From Dothistroma septosporum (Eukaryota > Ascomycota > Dothideomycetes > Mycosphaerellales > Mycosphaerellaceae), in NCBI GenBank assembly GCA_002236755.2, contig NBZP02000005.1, forward strand, positions 1,984,001-2,048,000: a DNA stretch of 64,000 bases, given 5' to 3'. Below are positions 1 through 11,018 of the stretch, piece after piece. Numbering within the stretch: the first letter of the stretch is position 1; every line of letters starts with the position of its first letter. The position numbers and the translations under genes are program-made. The notes under the pieces were generated by a model that had not been told where the DNA came from, did not search any database, and saw only the letters and a list, made by a program, of their open reading frames with translations.

Positions 1-289
1 TGGAGGTTGAACAAAGCTTGATATCAGATCTTTGGCTCACCATCCAGATGCAGTATGGCGAGCAGCACGAGACGAATGCACTCAGTTGGGGCGCCTTGAA
101 CTTTACGCGCAGCTTGGCAATAATTATGGAGTAGTCAGACCCAGGAGCCAGGTCTATCTGCAAAGCTGACGATGCATTCTACCACTGTGTGGACATTGAG
201 GAGGTCACCGGGCAACAGTGAGGGGTATAGGGGTAAGTACGCTCGTCGCATCCGCCAGCGCTCTGTCAAAGTCCAGTGCGCCATTCCCT

Positions 290-1103
290 CTAAGCCAGTC
301 TCGGATCTTTTAGATCGATGTCTACGGCCGTATCGACGCCTTCACCGTACATCCAGTACTGCACGCCAAGATAGCAATCACATGCTGCCTGGAACATGCC
401 GCACAGCTTGAAGGCCCAAGGCACCTCGCCTTCAGACAGGAAAAAGTACGTCATTTTGAAGACATCGCCGACCAGCCAGTTGACGAGGACACTCAGACGA
501 AAGCCTTTGCTCGAGCGGCTTCGGTGGTTTTCCAGAATTTGTGGAATAGGCAAGATGGCCTCCACACTCAGTGCGACGTATCCCTGGAGTCCAATGTAGA
601 GCTCGTTTGTCCCAACAAGAAGCTGAAGCACAGCCAGAGTTACGGTGTAGTACGCCAAGAATTGCCAATATGGCTTCCGACTCCGCCACTGCCAAAAGTT
701 ATACGGTCGTGTGACATAGCTTTCGGCTTCGGTGGCACCGGCAAAAGGCTTGTTGAGGCTATGCTGAGCTCCAAATGGCGGCCGGTTCAGCAAGGCAATC
801 TGCAGCAGTACGATTTGCACAATGACCATAATAGCCGCCTGTATCAGAAGAGGAGCATCGTAGTGGGCACCGAACCAGTAGAAGACTCTGCAATGGTGAT
901 AAGCAGAAGCACTTGATGACCCGAGCAAGACCTGCCTACTTCAACACTGATGCGACAAGCATGATCAAGGGGATGTCAAGCGAGAAGCCTGCCGATGATC
1001 GGTTGCTGTGCATGCTCCATATTTGGTCGCCATAAGATGTTACTGGCGAGGTGACGATGAAGATCGGGGCGATACGGTTGATGACCCATGATACCAGTGC
1101 CAT
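290..1103 (-). CDS. PQ-loop repeat membrane protein (SLC66A2 / yeast Any1-like)
   Basis: Two exons, 1103-940 and 887-290, with a 52-base intron (888-939), give 253 aa. The protein is a predicted multi-pass membrane protein of the PQ-loop family. A loop near residue 30 has the SSAGFSLD block, and a second, proline-glutamine loop (LPIPQI, then SKGFRLS) lies in the C-terminal half; between them is a run of hydrophobic helices. The splice is supported because it restores the continuous family block VLKVFYWFGAHYD. Yeast Any1 acts at Golgi/endosome membranes and opposes lipid flippases, so a similar role is possible but inferred. The ATG at 1103 was chosen because the family starts just before the first loop; an in-frame ATG further upstream also exists. 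The length is close to human PQLC1 (about 270 aa). Confidence 0.85.
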
Positions 1104-2748
1104 GATCCTGCGATACATGTCAGTCGAGACCGCGAATGCCAATGCAGAGGCGTGTCCTTGCTCTTCCAGGCTGGCAGGAATTGTAAAGCTTGTCATGGAG
1201 AATACGAGGTTTGCCAGGTGGAAGCCTGCTTTCTCGTCCGCCATCTTTGCCATCACTTCGGTTCATGCAGAAAAGCCTTTCGTGCACCGCGACGCGAGAA
1301 GAGAGAAGACATCAGGGATAACTTACGCTGTCGTCGGCCTTTCGGGAAGCAGTGGTCGTGGCGGAAGAACGCGGAAGGAATGCAGACAGAGCGAGATTCG
1401 GCAGGTCTCACGCACTCATCGCAATTCGATGTTGTTGCCTTTCCAGGGAGTCGGATCCCTCTGTAGTGTTCGTGACACGATGGACGGGCTTCTTCAGGGA
1501 TTCCGCGAAGGCAAAAGGTGTGAAAGGGGAGCGCTTTCCTCGAGATCTTTCTGGATCTGCTGTGGCTGAGTGTGGCTCAACTCAATCTGACATCCCCAGG
1601 TCGCGTAAGTAAGGTGACTAAGGTATCCCTACTTCACCATTCACTGTTCCCTTCAGCATCACCATTCTTGCGACACACCATCACGGCCGTGCCAAGCCGC
1701 AAAGATAAATGCCTCCGCCACCAGGCGAAATCGCAAATTCGGCAGTATACATTTGTGGGGTCTTGGCCCCCCGGCATCGAAATAGCATCCCTATGCGAAG
1801 GAAGAAAGTCGCGCGCCGTCGTGACGATGGGTCAAGATGTAACCTTGATATCATAACGAGCAGCGATTACGCGAAGACCTCCTGTACTTCAAGCACGCAC
1901 GGGTCGAAAATCCGTATGATTGTCGAAATGAAAGAGCAAGCGTCCGCACAATATCCGTCGAGACACCATCACTGGATCTTTCGATCTCGCTGAGCCTGCA
2001 TACCAGCTACCTCCAAGGAGCTGGGATACATACACTTGCGCTATCGCCCATCGTTCCTCCACACACAGCCTACTGGAACGCTCCTGAGCCTTTGCATCTG
2101 GCGAGCGGAGGCTCTGTCCAGGCTTGCTGCACATGCTGACAGCACCCGCCATTTAGCTGACACTATCATACGTGCCAACCCCATGGTCGTCTGCATTAAA
2201 ATCTTGCAGGCGCACAAATCTGTCTGCACACCCACTGGTGCGCGAGTGTCAAGGAATCATGCTGCTCGGTCTGGGTCGTACCGAGCGATGTCTCGCCGCG
2301 GTCTTATTTAAGACTGACAACACGACGTGAAGTACTAAACCTGAGCTGACCACTTTGGCGGTCGACTAGACCATCCTCGCCACGAACCTTGGAGGCCTTA
2401 CTGATATCCTGGCTCTTAGGCGTAGGACAGCATGATTACCACATGGAAACGGCATAGTAGAGCTCAGCGAGTGAGCTCTATGAATCGTGAGACCTATATC
2501 TATCTCCGCTCAACAAAATAGCGTTGTCGCTTTCATGGATCGCATCTCTCGCACAATCGGAAATAAGTCGGTGAAGGTGACCACAATGCCTCATATGCAG
2601 TGTGACATCTTTCATCTCTGCTTTCTCCCAACGACCGCATCAGCGTGCTGCTCACATCTCGCCATCACAGTGCATTCCTCCTCACTGCACACCCTCGGTC
2701 TCATTCTTCTCCTCGCCTCCAGGCACGTCCTCATCCTCACCAGCCCGA
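1104..2748. other. Intergenic stretch, no supported gene
   Basis: Open frames here are short, overlap one another on both strands and show no recognisable domain or clean intron pattern. The stretch is probably promoter and 5' leader of the PQ-loop gene plus unassigned DNA. A pyrimidine-rich segment around 2600-2760 is the only compositional feature I see. Confidence 0.4.
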
Positions 2749-3120
2749 TCAACTGACACCCGATTCGGCACCCTTACAAACCTCCACTCCTTCCCCATCT
2801 GCGTCCGAGACCGGCGAGTCTCCCTCCGCACCCTCTGACCCTGTCTCCTCATCTGCATCCCTCCTCAGCAGGCAATAAACCCGAAGGCGGTGGCGACTAA
2901 AGATTGAGAGACAACGTGAAACGCGGCGGGGGATAGGTTCTGGATTCGGGGATTTAGAAATAAGGGAAAGCTGTACGACGGTGACAAGGGCGGTAAGAGT
3001 GCAAGACAATATATGCGATGCTACGCTCCAAGACTTCGCCGCAGGAAAGCCAAAGAGACCGAGAACAATGCGTAACGCGCTCAGCACTTTCAAGCTCGGG
3101 AACCGGCGTCTTCCTCCCAT
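2749..3120 (-). CDS. Possible small membrane protein, unrecognised
   Basis: An open frame of 123 aa starts at the ATG at 3120. It has two hydrophobic stretches in its N-terminal half (around residues 9-25 and 34-55), a basic middle, and an acidic Ser/Gly/Glu-rich tail. I recognise no family. It lies downstream of, and on the same strand as, the PY-motif protein gene at 3276-3647. The opposite strand is also open for part of its length, so this may be chance. Treat it as a weak prediction. Confidence 0.22.
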   Translation of the reverse strand: MGGRRRFPSLKVLSALRIVLGLFGFPAAKSWSVASHILSCTLTALVTVVQLSLISKSPNPEPIPRRVSRCLSIFSRHRLRVYCLLRRDADEETGSEGAEGDSPVSDADGEGVEVCKGAESGVS

Positions 3121-3275
3121 TTCCAAAACATCTCCGACCTCTTCACACACTCCCGAGCACTACCACTTGACACCAAGCTCATTACCCATACACTCCCATA
3201 ATCCTCTTCCCTATTCCCACACCCTACGCTCCCAAGCAGCCCTCTTATAGACTACCCCATCATCCCCCCGTCGCA

Positions 3276-3647
3276 CTACTCCTCATGCAATGGCAGAACA
3301 ACATCGGTTACAAGAAGAGGAAGAAACAACACAAACATTCCCAACGCCGCACAGAGCCAGAATAGTGCCTCCTTCATCCGTCGATGGAACTTCCCGCAAT
3401 GTGTAGTGTCGAGTGCATTCGGATAAACACAGATCGTATTGGCTTCTAGGTCTGAGCCCGTCGCAGTGGCTTCCGGTGGCGCGACTTTGATGGTGCTGGG
3501 GCGGGGCGGGGATGGGTTGAAGTTATGGCTGGGGTCGTTGTAGTTTGGGAGACCGTCGGTGGAGTTCGAGGCCGAGTACTGCGGTGGGTTGGCGGTGGGA
3601 GCAGAGGGCGCGATGTACGCTGGTGGTGGTGGTTGGGGGAGGACCAT
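3276..3647 (-). CDS. Small single-pass membrane protein with PY motifs
   Basis: A single exon encodes 123 aa from the ATG at 3647. The first 65 residues are Pro/Ser/Thr-rich and probably disordered, and carry two PPxY motifs: PPAY at 8-11 and PPQY at 21-24. A single hydrophobic segment at about 94-117 is followed by a few polar residues. PPxY motifs bind WW domains of Nedd4/Rsp5-type ubiquitin ligases, and small membrane proteins with such motifs (yeast Rcr1, Bsd2, Tre1) act as ligase adaptors for cargo sorting. That role is inferred here from architecture alone; no sequence family was recognised. Confidence 0.6.
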   Translation of the reverse strand: MVLPQPPPPAYIAPSAPTANPPQYSASNSTDGLPNYNDPSHNFNPSPPRPSTIKVAPPEATATGSDLEANTICVYPNALDTTHCGKFHRRMKEALFWLCAALGMFVLFLPLLVTDVVLPLHEE

Positions 3648-5430
3648 GGCCGTTTGTGATATGATGCGCTAGTTGGTGGTAGGAGAGGGAAACGGAAGAT
3701 CAAAATGTCGGTCGGAAGAGAGCAGTAGCGGCAATATGGCGTGAATTGGCTGGCAGGTGATCATTGTCAATACAAAGTCGCAAGCTACGATATCTGGAGC
3801 CTGTGATCGGGATAGAAGTGATGCTTACCGCACTATGTGCTGAAGTTACCAGACAGCTGGAATGCGGGCTTGCGATCAGGATCAGCTCGCAGTTGTTGCT
3901 GACCGGTGAAGCTTCATGTTTCTTTAATGGTACAATTCCGACGATCAACACGCATCGCTAGCACAACGATTGAAGTCCTGTTCGATGGCACGAGCAGAAC
4001 TGCATTATGGTGCGTGCATCGATGGGAGCATCCGGCCCATGTTATGGCATAATGAGGCTTGTCCGCAACTTGACAATGCCAGTGTGTCCATCTTTCTCAG
4101 GAAGTGATCTCTGACATGTTCCAGTCCCGGTCCGAATCCGAGAAGTCTTCCTTGAAGGAACTCGAGCCTCTGCCTTGTCAGCCTCCAACGACGTACCACA
4201 GTCTATGTAGGACAGTCGACAAAGCGAAACAGACGCTCCTTGAGGACAGCACATGCCCTGATTTCTCAGCACGTGGTGGCGGAATCGTTGTTGATCTCTC
4301 ACGCAGAGACCTGACTGTGTTGGCGCCCTATACGTGGATGAATACAGCGGCGATGAAGCGGCACAGACACTCCCAGCAGGCAGAGAAGAAGCGATTTGTA
4401 CAATTCATCCTATCATGACGTTGTTCCCCCGCGTCGTAACCGCAAACTACACCATTTTGCTCCTCTCGTCGCTTATTGCATGGCTGGTTGCTCCCATTAG
4501 CGACGAGAAGCTTGCGGAGGAAGGACGCCAGCCGGAAAGCAGCAGTGGCATCTAATGTGCATGGCACGACGCGGAAACTATCAAGTGTACGCCGAGCCAG
4601 AACGACATGCCTATCTGCGCGCCAGGAATCTTGGCGTTTCTCAGCCTTCGTGGAGGAGACAGCCGCTGTACCCTCCCAAGCAGGATGACGAGTGTGGTGC
4701 CGCGAATGGATTGATGTGGCAGGATCAGATAGAAGAGACATTTGGATGTCTTACATTTACTCCAACAGGAGGAGCACGGGCTGAGTATTGGCGTTGTCAA
4801 AAGGTACTGTGCGCAAAAGATGACTGCTCCGAGATTTAGCCGGTTTGTGGCGGCCAGTCAACGAAGTAGATGGATGCTGTCTGACAGTCCGGCTTCGATA
4901 GACCGGAGGAACCACAAGTTTCGTATTGCAGATCGTAAAAGGGCAGCCGAGACCCGGGTAATGGCTGACTTCATCTTCAGTGACAGTTTTCGGCATGCAG
5001 GTGCCGATGCTGAGGACGCTCGGCCCGCAAAGTCAAAGGACTCAAATTGTCCTACACCACCATGCGAATAGAGCTGACGAGATCGCATTTTAATGACAAC
5101 ATCCAATGATCGTGAGATCATTGTTGCTAGGGGCGCTCCGACGCACACTGACAGTGCTGCATTTTGAACGAGACACGAGTCCATTCGACAAGCTCGACGT
5201 TGGACGGCACAATTTCGTGCGTAACAAATTCTGCCAGAGCGAGGGCTCGCTGTAGCGTCTTCAGTAGTCGTCCACAAAGACTGGCAGTCGCTTCGTGCTG
5301 CATCTCCTATCGAGCCAACAATCGAGACTGAGCCGCCAGACGCTCCTAGACAGCACGCAGGCCAGCAGCCTTGGAGCGATCCCAGTCGACCTCGAAGAGG
5401 CACTATACCTCAGCTAGAACTCAAGCAACC
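3648..5430. other. Intergenic stretch, no supported gene
   Basis: Frames of 60-180 codons occur on both strands, for example minus 5403-4858, but none shows a domain, a hydrophobic pattern or plausible splice sites, and several overlap on opposite strands. The right end should hold the promoter of the gene starting at 5431. Confidence 0.35.
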
Positions 5431-5937
5431 ATGAGTTCAGGCAGGTATCTCCTTCTTCAGGGCGTGACTCGAGCTTGTGCGCAAGAGCTGCTCCTAGACT
5501 GTCACATCGTTTTCAGAAGAGACCAGGCCTCCGGCATCCTCACCAGAATCTGCCACAAGCACCAAGCCAGTGCTGATCAACAACGACCACCAGAGCCGGA
5601 AGGCAACGAGAAGTTCGACTTGGAGTCAGGTGGGCCAAGCTATGGTTCGTGTCGTCAGGATGGCGTCTCAGCGAACAGTCTCGCCGGTTTTGATCGAGCC
5701 AGCACACACGAGGCGGGCGGCGCGAGCACATCCGAAGCAACAGTGGATCTGGCTTTGCCGAGAGAGCGCATCAGCTCTACGTCGCTGTTCGCACTCATGT
5801 TCCTCGTCGTCGCCGTTGTCTTGCTGTGGTTCGTAATCATGGTCTTTCACGCGGTCACAAGTTCCAGGAACATCGTCGAGGTCGGAGGCCACGGAGCTTT
5901 CAATACTCTTGCCCGGATTGCAATGCTTTCTGATTGA
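5431..5937 (+). CDS. Predicted single-pass membrane protein, unknown function
   Basis: From the ATG at 5431 the frame is open to 5937 (168 aa). An intron is plausible at 5445-5516 (GTATCT donor, TTTTCAG acceptor, 72 bases). It is a multiple of three with no stop, so spliced (144 aa) and unspliced products would share the same C-terminus. The spliced form has a polar, Ser/Glu-rich N-terminal domain, one strong membrane segment near residues 94-117 and a short tail of about 27 residues. No family was recognised. The layout (disordered front, one late membrane helix) resembles the PY-motif protein at 3276-3647, but no shared motif was seen. Confidence 0.5.
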   Translation: MSSGRYLLLQGVTRACAQELLLDCHIVFRRDQASGILTRICHKHQASADQQRPPEPEGNEKFDLESGGPSYGSCRQDGVSANSLAGFDRASTHEAGGASTSEATVDLALPRERISSTSLFALMFLVVAVVLLWFVIMVFHAVTSSRNIVEVGGHGAFNTLARIAMLSD

Positions 5938-5990
5938 AGAAGGCATCGTAGTACAATCTAGGGATCAATGCGCCCACATTGTTTGTCGCG

Positions 5991-6587
5991 TTAGGGACCC
6001 AGGTGCCGATTTAGTATGGAGGTTGGGAGAGATTCCTCACTGGAGAGCATCGATTGAAGGCGTCGCTCCACGGCCAGGTGGCTGAATTGGGCATCCCATT
6101 TGTCTTCGCCGTCGTCCGGCTCCGGTTCGCGTTCCGTTCCGGAAGGCGTGGAGGCTTTGGATCCGCGTCGAGGAAATGACGAAGCAATAAGCAACGGACT
6201 TATCAGCACGATGTCAGCTCTCTTACCGAGCAGGACGGGGTTGAACGCTTGCGGTTCTCTGTAGAGTTCCAGTATTTTCTGCTTCTGTTTGAAGCGCCGT
6301 ATACCAGCCGTGATACCGGCAGTTGCTCCATTGGCGATGGATCATGGTGCTATTGAACTGCGGGTGTACTACCAGAGTGTGAGACTGTTCTTCTTCCTCT
6401 TCGTGATCGGGGGCTGGGATGTAGCTGTGGAGGATGTCATTGGAGCGAAGGTTGGAGAAAGTCGGAAGATAGGGTTTGACGTTGAGATCGCCCCTGCATG
6501 ACGGCGGATTCAGCTCCGGCCAGAGCACAGACAGACAGCACCGCCCGAGACATTAGCAACAGCAATACGGCGACCTCTGCTTGAGAC
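5991..6587 (-). other. Possible minus-strand gene, exon structure unresolved
   Basis: On the minus strand an ATG at 6587 opens a short hydrophobic leader rich in Val/Leu. Further open pieces follow at about 6528-6223 (with an acidic EEEEE run) and 6209-5991 (Ser/Pro/Glu-rich, ending near 5991). No single set of introns that I could find joins all three in frame. They may be exons of one small secreted or membrane protein sharing a promoter region with ERF4, or chance frames. Confidence 0.22.
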
Positions 6588-6685
6588 ATTTCAGACGTAC
6601 ATATTGATTGCAGACGAGGGAGGGCACCGTATCATCTCCAAAGGCTGTTCAGAGAACTCCGACCGAACACACACCCACGCTCACG

Positions 6686-7687
6686 ATGCAAGCACTCCAC
6701 AAGCTCGCCGGAGTGCAGGAGGCATCCGACTCTGGCGCACAACCCCAAGCTCCGATACCAGTCCGGACGAACAAGGAGCTGCCTCGCCCTCCACCAATCC
6801 CCCAAGACGAGCCCGGCGACGTTGATGCCCTCAGCACCCGCAGCAGCGCCAAACGCGCAGCCGTTCCTGATAATCGCAGAGCCTCCCAGAAGTCGATCCG
6901 CTCGAACAAATCCAAGAAGAGCTTCGCCTCACAACGCAGCGCCTCTGGCCCCGAGATCTCCACCGCCGTCGACCTCTCCGAATACCCGCCCTCACCAAGA
7001 CCACCCCAACAATTCGATCAGAGTAGCACAGGCGCACCAGACAATGCCATTCCCAGGGCATCGGCAGAGAGCAACAATGCTGAAGGAGATGACGTTGCAG
7101 CGGATGACTTGTCAGAAGAATTTCAATGGGGTCCCTCACACCCCTGCTTCCCACATCCGAACCCTCACTGCGCACCCGACAGCGACGAGCGCGCGACCAC
7201 GCGCGTGATCAGGGTCAGACGCGATTGGCTTGCCGCAGGAGATCTGTTTCCTCAGTACGCGAATCTGTATCCTGAGATTTTAGATCCTTTGATTACGGAT
7301 GCAGAATTCAGGGCGCTCGTCACAAGCGTCAATGGAATGCTGGAGAGCACGCTTTCGCCATACACGACCCGAGCGTGGGTGGATAGCATTCTAGGTGTGA
7401 TAACAGGGTACTTCTGGGAAGATCTGGGATGGACGGGCGCGAAGCAGGGCGAGAAGGCCTTGGAGGCATTTCTTGATGGATGGAATCAGGATAGAGCGAA
7501 TGAAGGGAGGGATGTGAGAGTGGTGCAGCTGAGGAGGACAGGGTTCATGAGTATGGACTTCGTTATTCCAGACCCGGGAATTGATCAGCCTAGGAGTCAG
7601 AGTGGTGAGGAGGAAGAGGAGGAACATGAGCAGAACGCGCAGGACGTATTGAGAGAAGAAGGAGGCGGGATCGGGCCCGCTGAATAG
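6686..7687 (+). CDS. ERF4: Ras modification protein ERF4 (palmitoyltransferase accessory subunit)
   Basis: A single exon encodes 333 aa from the ATG at 6686. Residues 1-140 are low-complexity (Pro, Ser, Arg). The conserved Golgin A7/ERF4 domain covers about 144-300: it opens with EEFQWGPSHPCFPHPNPH, continues with the DLFPQYANLYPEIL block, and contains GYFWEDLGWTG. The tail is Glu-rich. Erf4 binds the DHHC enzyme Erf2 at the ER/Golgi and stabilises its acyl-enzyme form, so that Ras is palmitoylated. The domain is complete, without stops or gaps. The start codon fits because the frame upstream has no other ATG. Confidence 0.9.
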   Translation: MQALHKLAGVQEASDSGAQPQAPIPVRTNKELPRPPPIPQDEPGDVDALSTRSSAKRAAVPDNRRASQKSIRSNKSKKSFASQRSASGPEISTAVDLSEYPPSPRPPQQFDQSSTGAPDNAIPRASAESNNAEGDDVAADDLSEEFQWGPSHPCFPHPNPHCAPDSDERATTRVIRVRRDWLAAGDLFPQYANLYPEILDPLITDAEFRALVTSVNGMLESTLSPYTTRAWVDSILGVITGYFWEDLGWTGAKQGEKALEAFLDGWNQDRANEGRDVRVVQLRRTGFMSMDFVIPDPGIDQPRSQSGEEEEEEHEQNAQDVLREEGGGIGPAE

Positions 7688-8104
7688 CGGGATAGTGGGA
7701 TGATATTGGTTGTTACAGCGAGGCGTTCAGCGTCGAAAGGGCATAGGTAGGACTAGCGGATGGTACATTTGTTCGGCATGTTCGTCAATAAGATACTCAG
7801 CTGAATAATCCACAGCCGCACTCGATTCGATCATAGGAATAGCATCGGCAGAGCTACCAAGGAGTCGCCGGCATCACCCAAGCAATGCCATCCTGAAGAT
7901 TGCGCATGTGATCGCGGCACACACCGAAAGTCCCACACGCCCACGGCTGTCTTGAAGAAGCTTTCAACTTCGCGTTCGCTTCTGTATCACTGCAACACCG
8001 AACAACAATTGCAGAACAACGGACTCTATCACTGGCGAAACAGACTCCCTCCATCGTTACGGGCGTCCAGTCACAAAGTTCAGCTTCCATCGTTGGACTC
8101 GATC
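7688..8104 (+). other. Intergenic stretch between ERF4 and the F-box-like gene
   Basis: About 420 bases with no supported gene. It should hold the ERF4 3' end and the promoter of the next plus-strand gene. No repeats were seen. Confidence 0.4.
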
Positions 8105-9057
8105 ATGGTAATAGACGACCACCGCCGGCAGAAGCCACCACTCGCGACCAAGATTTTCGCTATACCGGAGCTCCTCGAGGCTATCCTGCCGAAGCTCAAC
8201 GACCCAATGATCCGCGGTGAGGACTGGACTACCTCAGTCGCGGACCTCTTTACCTGCCTTCGCGTCAACAAGACATTCAATTTGGCCATCACTGGCTCCA
8301 TATCCCTAAAGCCAGTCATGCTTCTCGAGTTCGATCATGTACGGGAGCCGCAGACAGATGGACAGCTACTGAACGAACTACGACCTAGACTTCCTGTTCA
8401 GGCCCGCTTCAGAGCGCTCGGACTCCCAGAGCGTACCTTCGAAACTCCTCCATCTTATTTCTGCAGTGCCGCAGTATCTAAGGGCTCCAGCCCGGACAAA
8501 AGTCTTTCGGTACGAAGGAACAGATGAGAATGGCACATGCGGTGCCCCGGGTCCGAAATGGTTGACGGCACCTGCAACTTCACGAGCTCAGAACATGTTC
8601 TCACCTCAATTTTAGTGAGTCATGGAGAATGCGCAGGCGAAGCCCTCGAAGATCTCTCGCAACGAGGACATCTAGCACCAGAAGTTCATGGCGCCGCATG
8701 AAACTTACCCCCCTACCCGGCTTCAAAATGCAAGTCTTCGTTGCCGTGCTCACTGCGCATCGTCTAGAGTACATCGCCCACGACTACAGCACTATCACAT
8801 CCTTCAACGACTCCAGCGAGACTCTATGTGATGTGTTTGACATCGTGACGGGTATAAAGGGTCGTATCTCGGCAAAACATCTTGAGCTCAAGGAGACCCA
8901 CAGAGAGTCTTCGAGAGTGATGTGCAAGGCTATGAACGAGTGGCGGCACGAGGGGCTGGACCGCAAGTGGGCTGCGCGACTGATGGGCTGGCGCTCGAAC
9001 CCGGAGGCACCTGCACCGAAGCGGCGGAGCGGGCGAGTTGTGCCTTCTGCTATGTGA
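8105..9057 (+). pseudogene. F-box-type protein gene, probably frame-broken
   Basis: The frame from the ATG at 8105 (140 aa to 8527) begins with an F-box-like block: IFAIPELLEAILPKLND, then a gap, then LFTCLRVNKTFN. Fungal F-box proteins of this kind normally continue for 100-250 residues and often contain a SxWRxM motif. Here the first frame stops at 8527, a second frame runs on to about 8615, and a third frame (8629-9057) contains SSWRRM followed by a plausible C-terminal domain. Two frame changes with no good splice sites suggest a decayed gene, although unrecognised introns or a genuinely short protein cannot be excluded. F-box proteins recruit substrates to SCF ubiquitin ligases. Confidence 0.4.
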
Positions 9058-9189
9058 AGCGGTATCAGTATGACATTGAAAAGGGGGATGTGTTGAGGAA
9101 GGAGAAGTTCCGACTCCTACTTTGAGGTGTTTTCGATCTCCAGACGGCACTGCGATCAGGAGCACATTGAAAGATTCTTCATGAACCCT

Positions 9190-9834
9190 TTAATCATGAT
9201 AAACAGTAACCTCCCCACCGTCCCTCGCCTCCCACAATCTACACCGTAACACGACCCTCGCAAACTCTGTCCCAATAGCCTCCACCACCTCCCGCCTCAT
9301 TCCCTCCGAGCACATCCTCCCAACCCACCGCCAATCGCTCTCGATTGAATACACAAGCTGCGGATCCCACTCCATCCCACCATACCCATCAGGAACCCTG
9401 AATCCCGCCTCCACGACGTTAGCTCACGACAAATAACCACTCGTTCATCGACTCACCATCACGCCCCTCCCATTCCTCGAAATCACCATATCCCTACCAC
9501 TAGCCCGGGGCGCCCGGTAGTGCAGCTCGAAATGGTTGCGAGACATGTCGAAGAATTTGTAAAATTGGACGCGGTCCCAGTGCCAGAGAAACGTGGCGAT
9601 GATGTCTGGGAAGGTCAGGTCGCGAAGGTCCGCGGCCGGGTCGTAGTCGGAGATTTGTATGATGTGAGGGAAGTCGATGCTTCGAGATGGTGGGAGGAGA
9701 GGGCATTCAGCAGAGAATCGAAGAGGGCGCGGGATATCTTCTTCGTCGTCGCTGGAATGATGGGTTTCGGCATCGCTGGAGGAGTGCTCTGCTTCTGCTT
9801 CTGCGATTGCTTGTTGGCGGATATGGAGGCTCAT
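9190..9834 (-). CDS. Hypothetical protein, two exons
   Basis: Exons 9834-9457 and 9408-9190 are joined by a 48-base intron (9409-9456) with a GTGAGT donor, GCTAAC branch site and GAG acceptor; the join is phase 0 and gives 198 aa. The N-terminus is acidic and Ser-rich (a run of Asp/Glu near residues 28-33); the remainder looks globular, with Trp/Arg-rich stretches. No family was recognised. It converges tail to tail on the F-box-like gene. The clean intron and uninterrupted frame argue that it is a real gene. Confidence 0.6.
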
Positions 9835-10096
9835 GGTATCGGCAGATTAGTTTCGTGAGCACAGCCTCGAAGACCCGGCTCAGGAAATAAGCCTACGACG
9901 ATTAGGATTCAGAGAAGTTGATCAAGCGCGTGGCAGAGTGAAACATGACAGCTTTGGAGTGAAGTCAAAGCTCCGTCCAAAACCGAGTTTGAGGTGGCAT
10001 CCCGCTTCACATGCTTAGGGTATCCTTGCTATTATCTCATGTTATCTTCCTTTTCAATATCTTCCTTTTCAATATCATCCTTCTCAATACCACTGC

Positions 10097-10396
10097 CTAA
10101 CATCCTCCACCACCACCTCCGCCGCCGCCACATCCAGAAGCTCCACCTCCTCCGCCGCCACCACACGATGAAATTCCTCCTGCGTGATGTCCGCCATGAT
10201 GACCACCTGAGAAGCCGCCGCCGCTCGAGGCGAAGTTGCCTGTCTGAGCGTTAGTCTTGAGTGATCGTACGAAGCGGATTAGGCTATGAGCCTTACCAGC
10301 ACTGGCAGCCCCAGAATCGCCATGGTAATGCCTCATAGGCTTGCTATGATAGTTGCTACCACCGTCATATGAGGGTTTCGATCCGCCGCAGCCCAT
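10097..10396 (-). CDS. Gly/Cys/His-rich miniprotein with a predicted dual lipid anchor
   Basis: Exon 10396-10297, a 57-base intron (GTAAGG donor, ACTAAC branch, CAG acceptor) and exon 10239-10097 give 80 aa. The protein starts MGCGGSK: Gly2 with Ser6 and Lys7 fits the N-myristoylation consensus, and Cys3 is in place for palmitoylation, as in Src-family kinases and G-alpha proteins. The middle is Ser/Gly-rich with an HHGGHH patch. The tail is almost pure glycine with three cysteines, the last being the final residue. It is probably a small membrane-surface protein, function unknown. The ATG at 10396 was chosen because an upstream ATG would bury the lipidation motif. Confidence 0.65.
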   Translation of the reverse strand: MGCGGSKPSYDGGSNYHSKPMRHYHGDSGAASAGKAHSLIRFVRSLKTNAQTGNFASSGGGFSGGHHGGHHAGGISSCGGGGGGGASGCGGGGGGGGGC

Positions 10397-11018
10397 GGTT
10401 GTGTGTTTGATTTGGTATAGGAGAAGGTGCGTCAATCTCGATTAGAACCGGTCGCTATCGATCTCTCGAGACTTCTCACAAAGAGTGTATTTCTGGCGTT
10501 GTTCAGTCAATGTTCGTTACTGTGGTTCGAAGAGAGACAATATCGAAGAAAACAGAGCATAGAACTACTTATCCATCATCCCATATTGCACACCCCAGGA
10601 TGCGCAGCTGCCTCATGCTCTGCCACTCGATGGTCACGCGAGCAAGGCTCGGACGGTTAGTGCAGCGTTATGGGAGTGAGTTGAGTGGACGGAGCGGAAG
10701 GATCTATGCGGCTGACCAACTTGCCCAGGCACTGCCACATTCCTGAAGGATTGGATGACGCAGCTGAGCCTGAGGCAACAATGATCGTTCCGAATGTTCC
10801 CAAACTTGCTGTGAAGCTGGGGCAAGATCGCTTATTGCAAAGGGTGAACGTTTTGGGCACGACTTTGAAGTGCTAGGATGGGCGTGTCATGGTCTGGTGC
10901 ACGGAGTCACGACCCAGTCTGAGCTTTGGCCATTCAGTCTCGACAATGGACCTACTAAGATCTTCTCCGCGATCAGTATATGTGCGATCACAAAAATATA
11001 CTTCCACTTGATCGAACC
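10397..11018. other. Intergenic stretch, nothing supported
   Basis: About 620 bases holding the promoter of the minus-strand miniprotein gene and the 3' flank of the minus-strand epimerase-like gene. Short overlapping frames on both strands, no domains. Confidence 0.4.

Noticed and set aside
4858..5403. Minus-strand frame of 181 codons
   Set aside because: Cys/Ser/Arg-rich with no motif, no signal peptide and no splice evidence; it looks like chance openness upstream of the gene at 5431.
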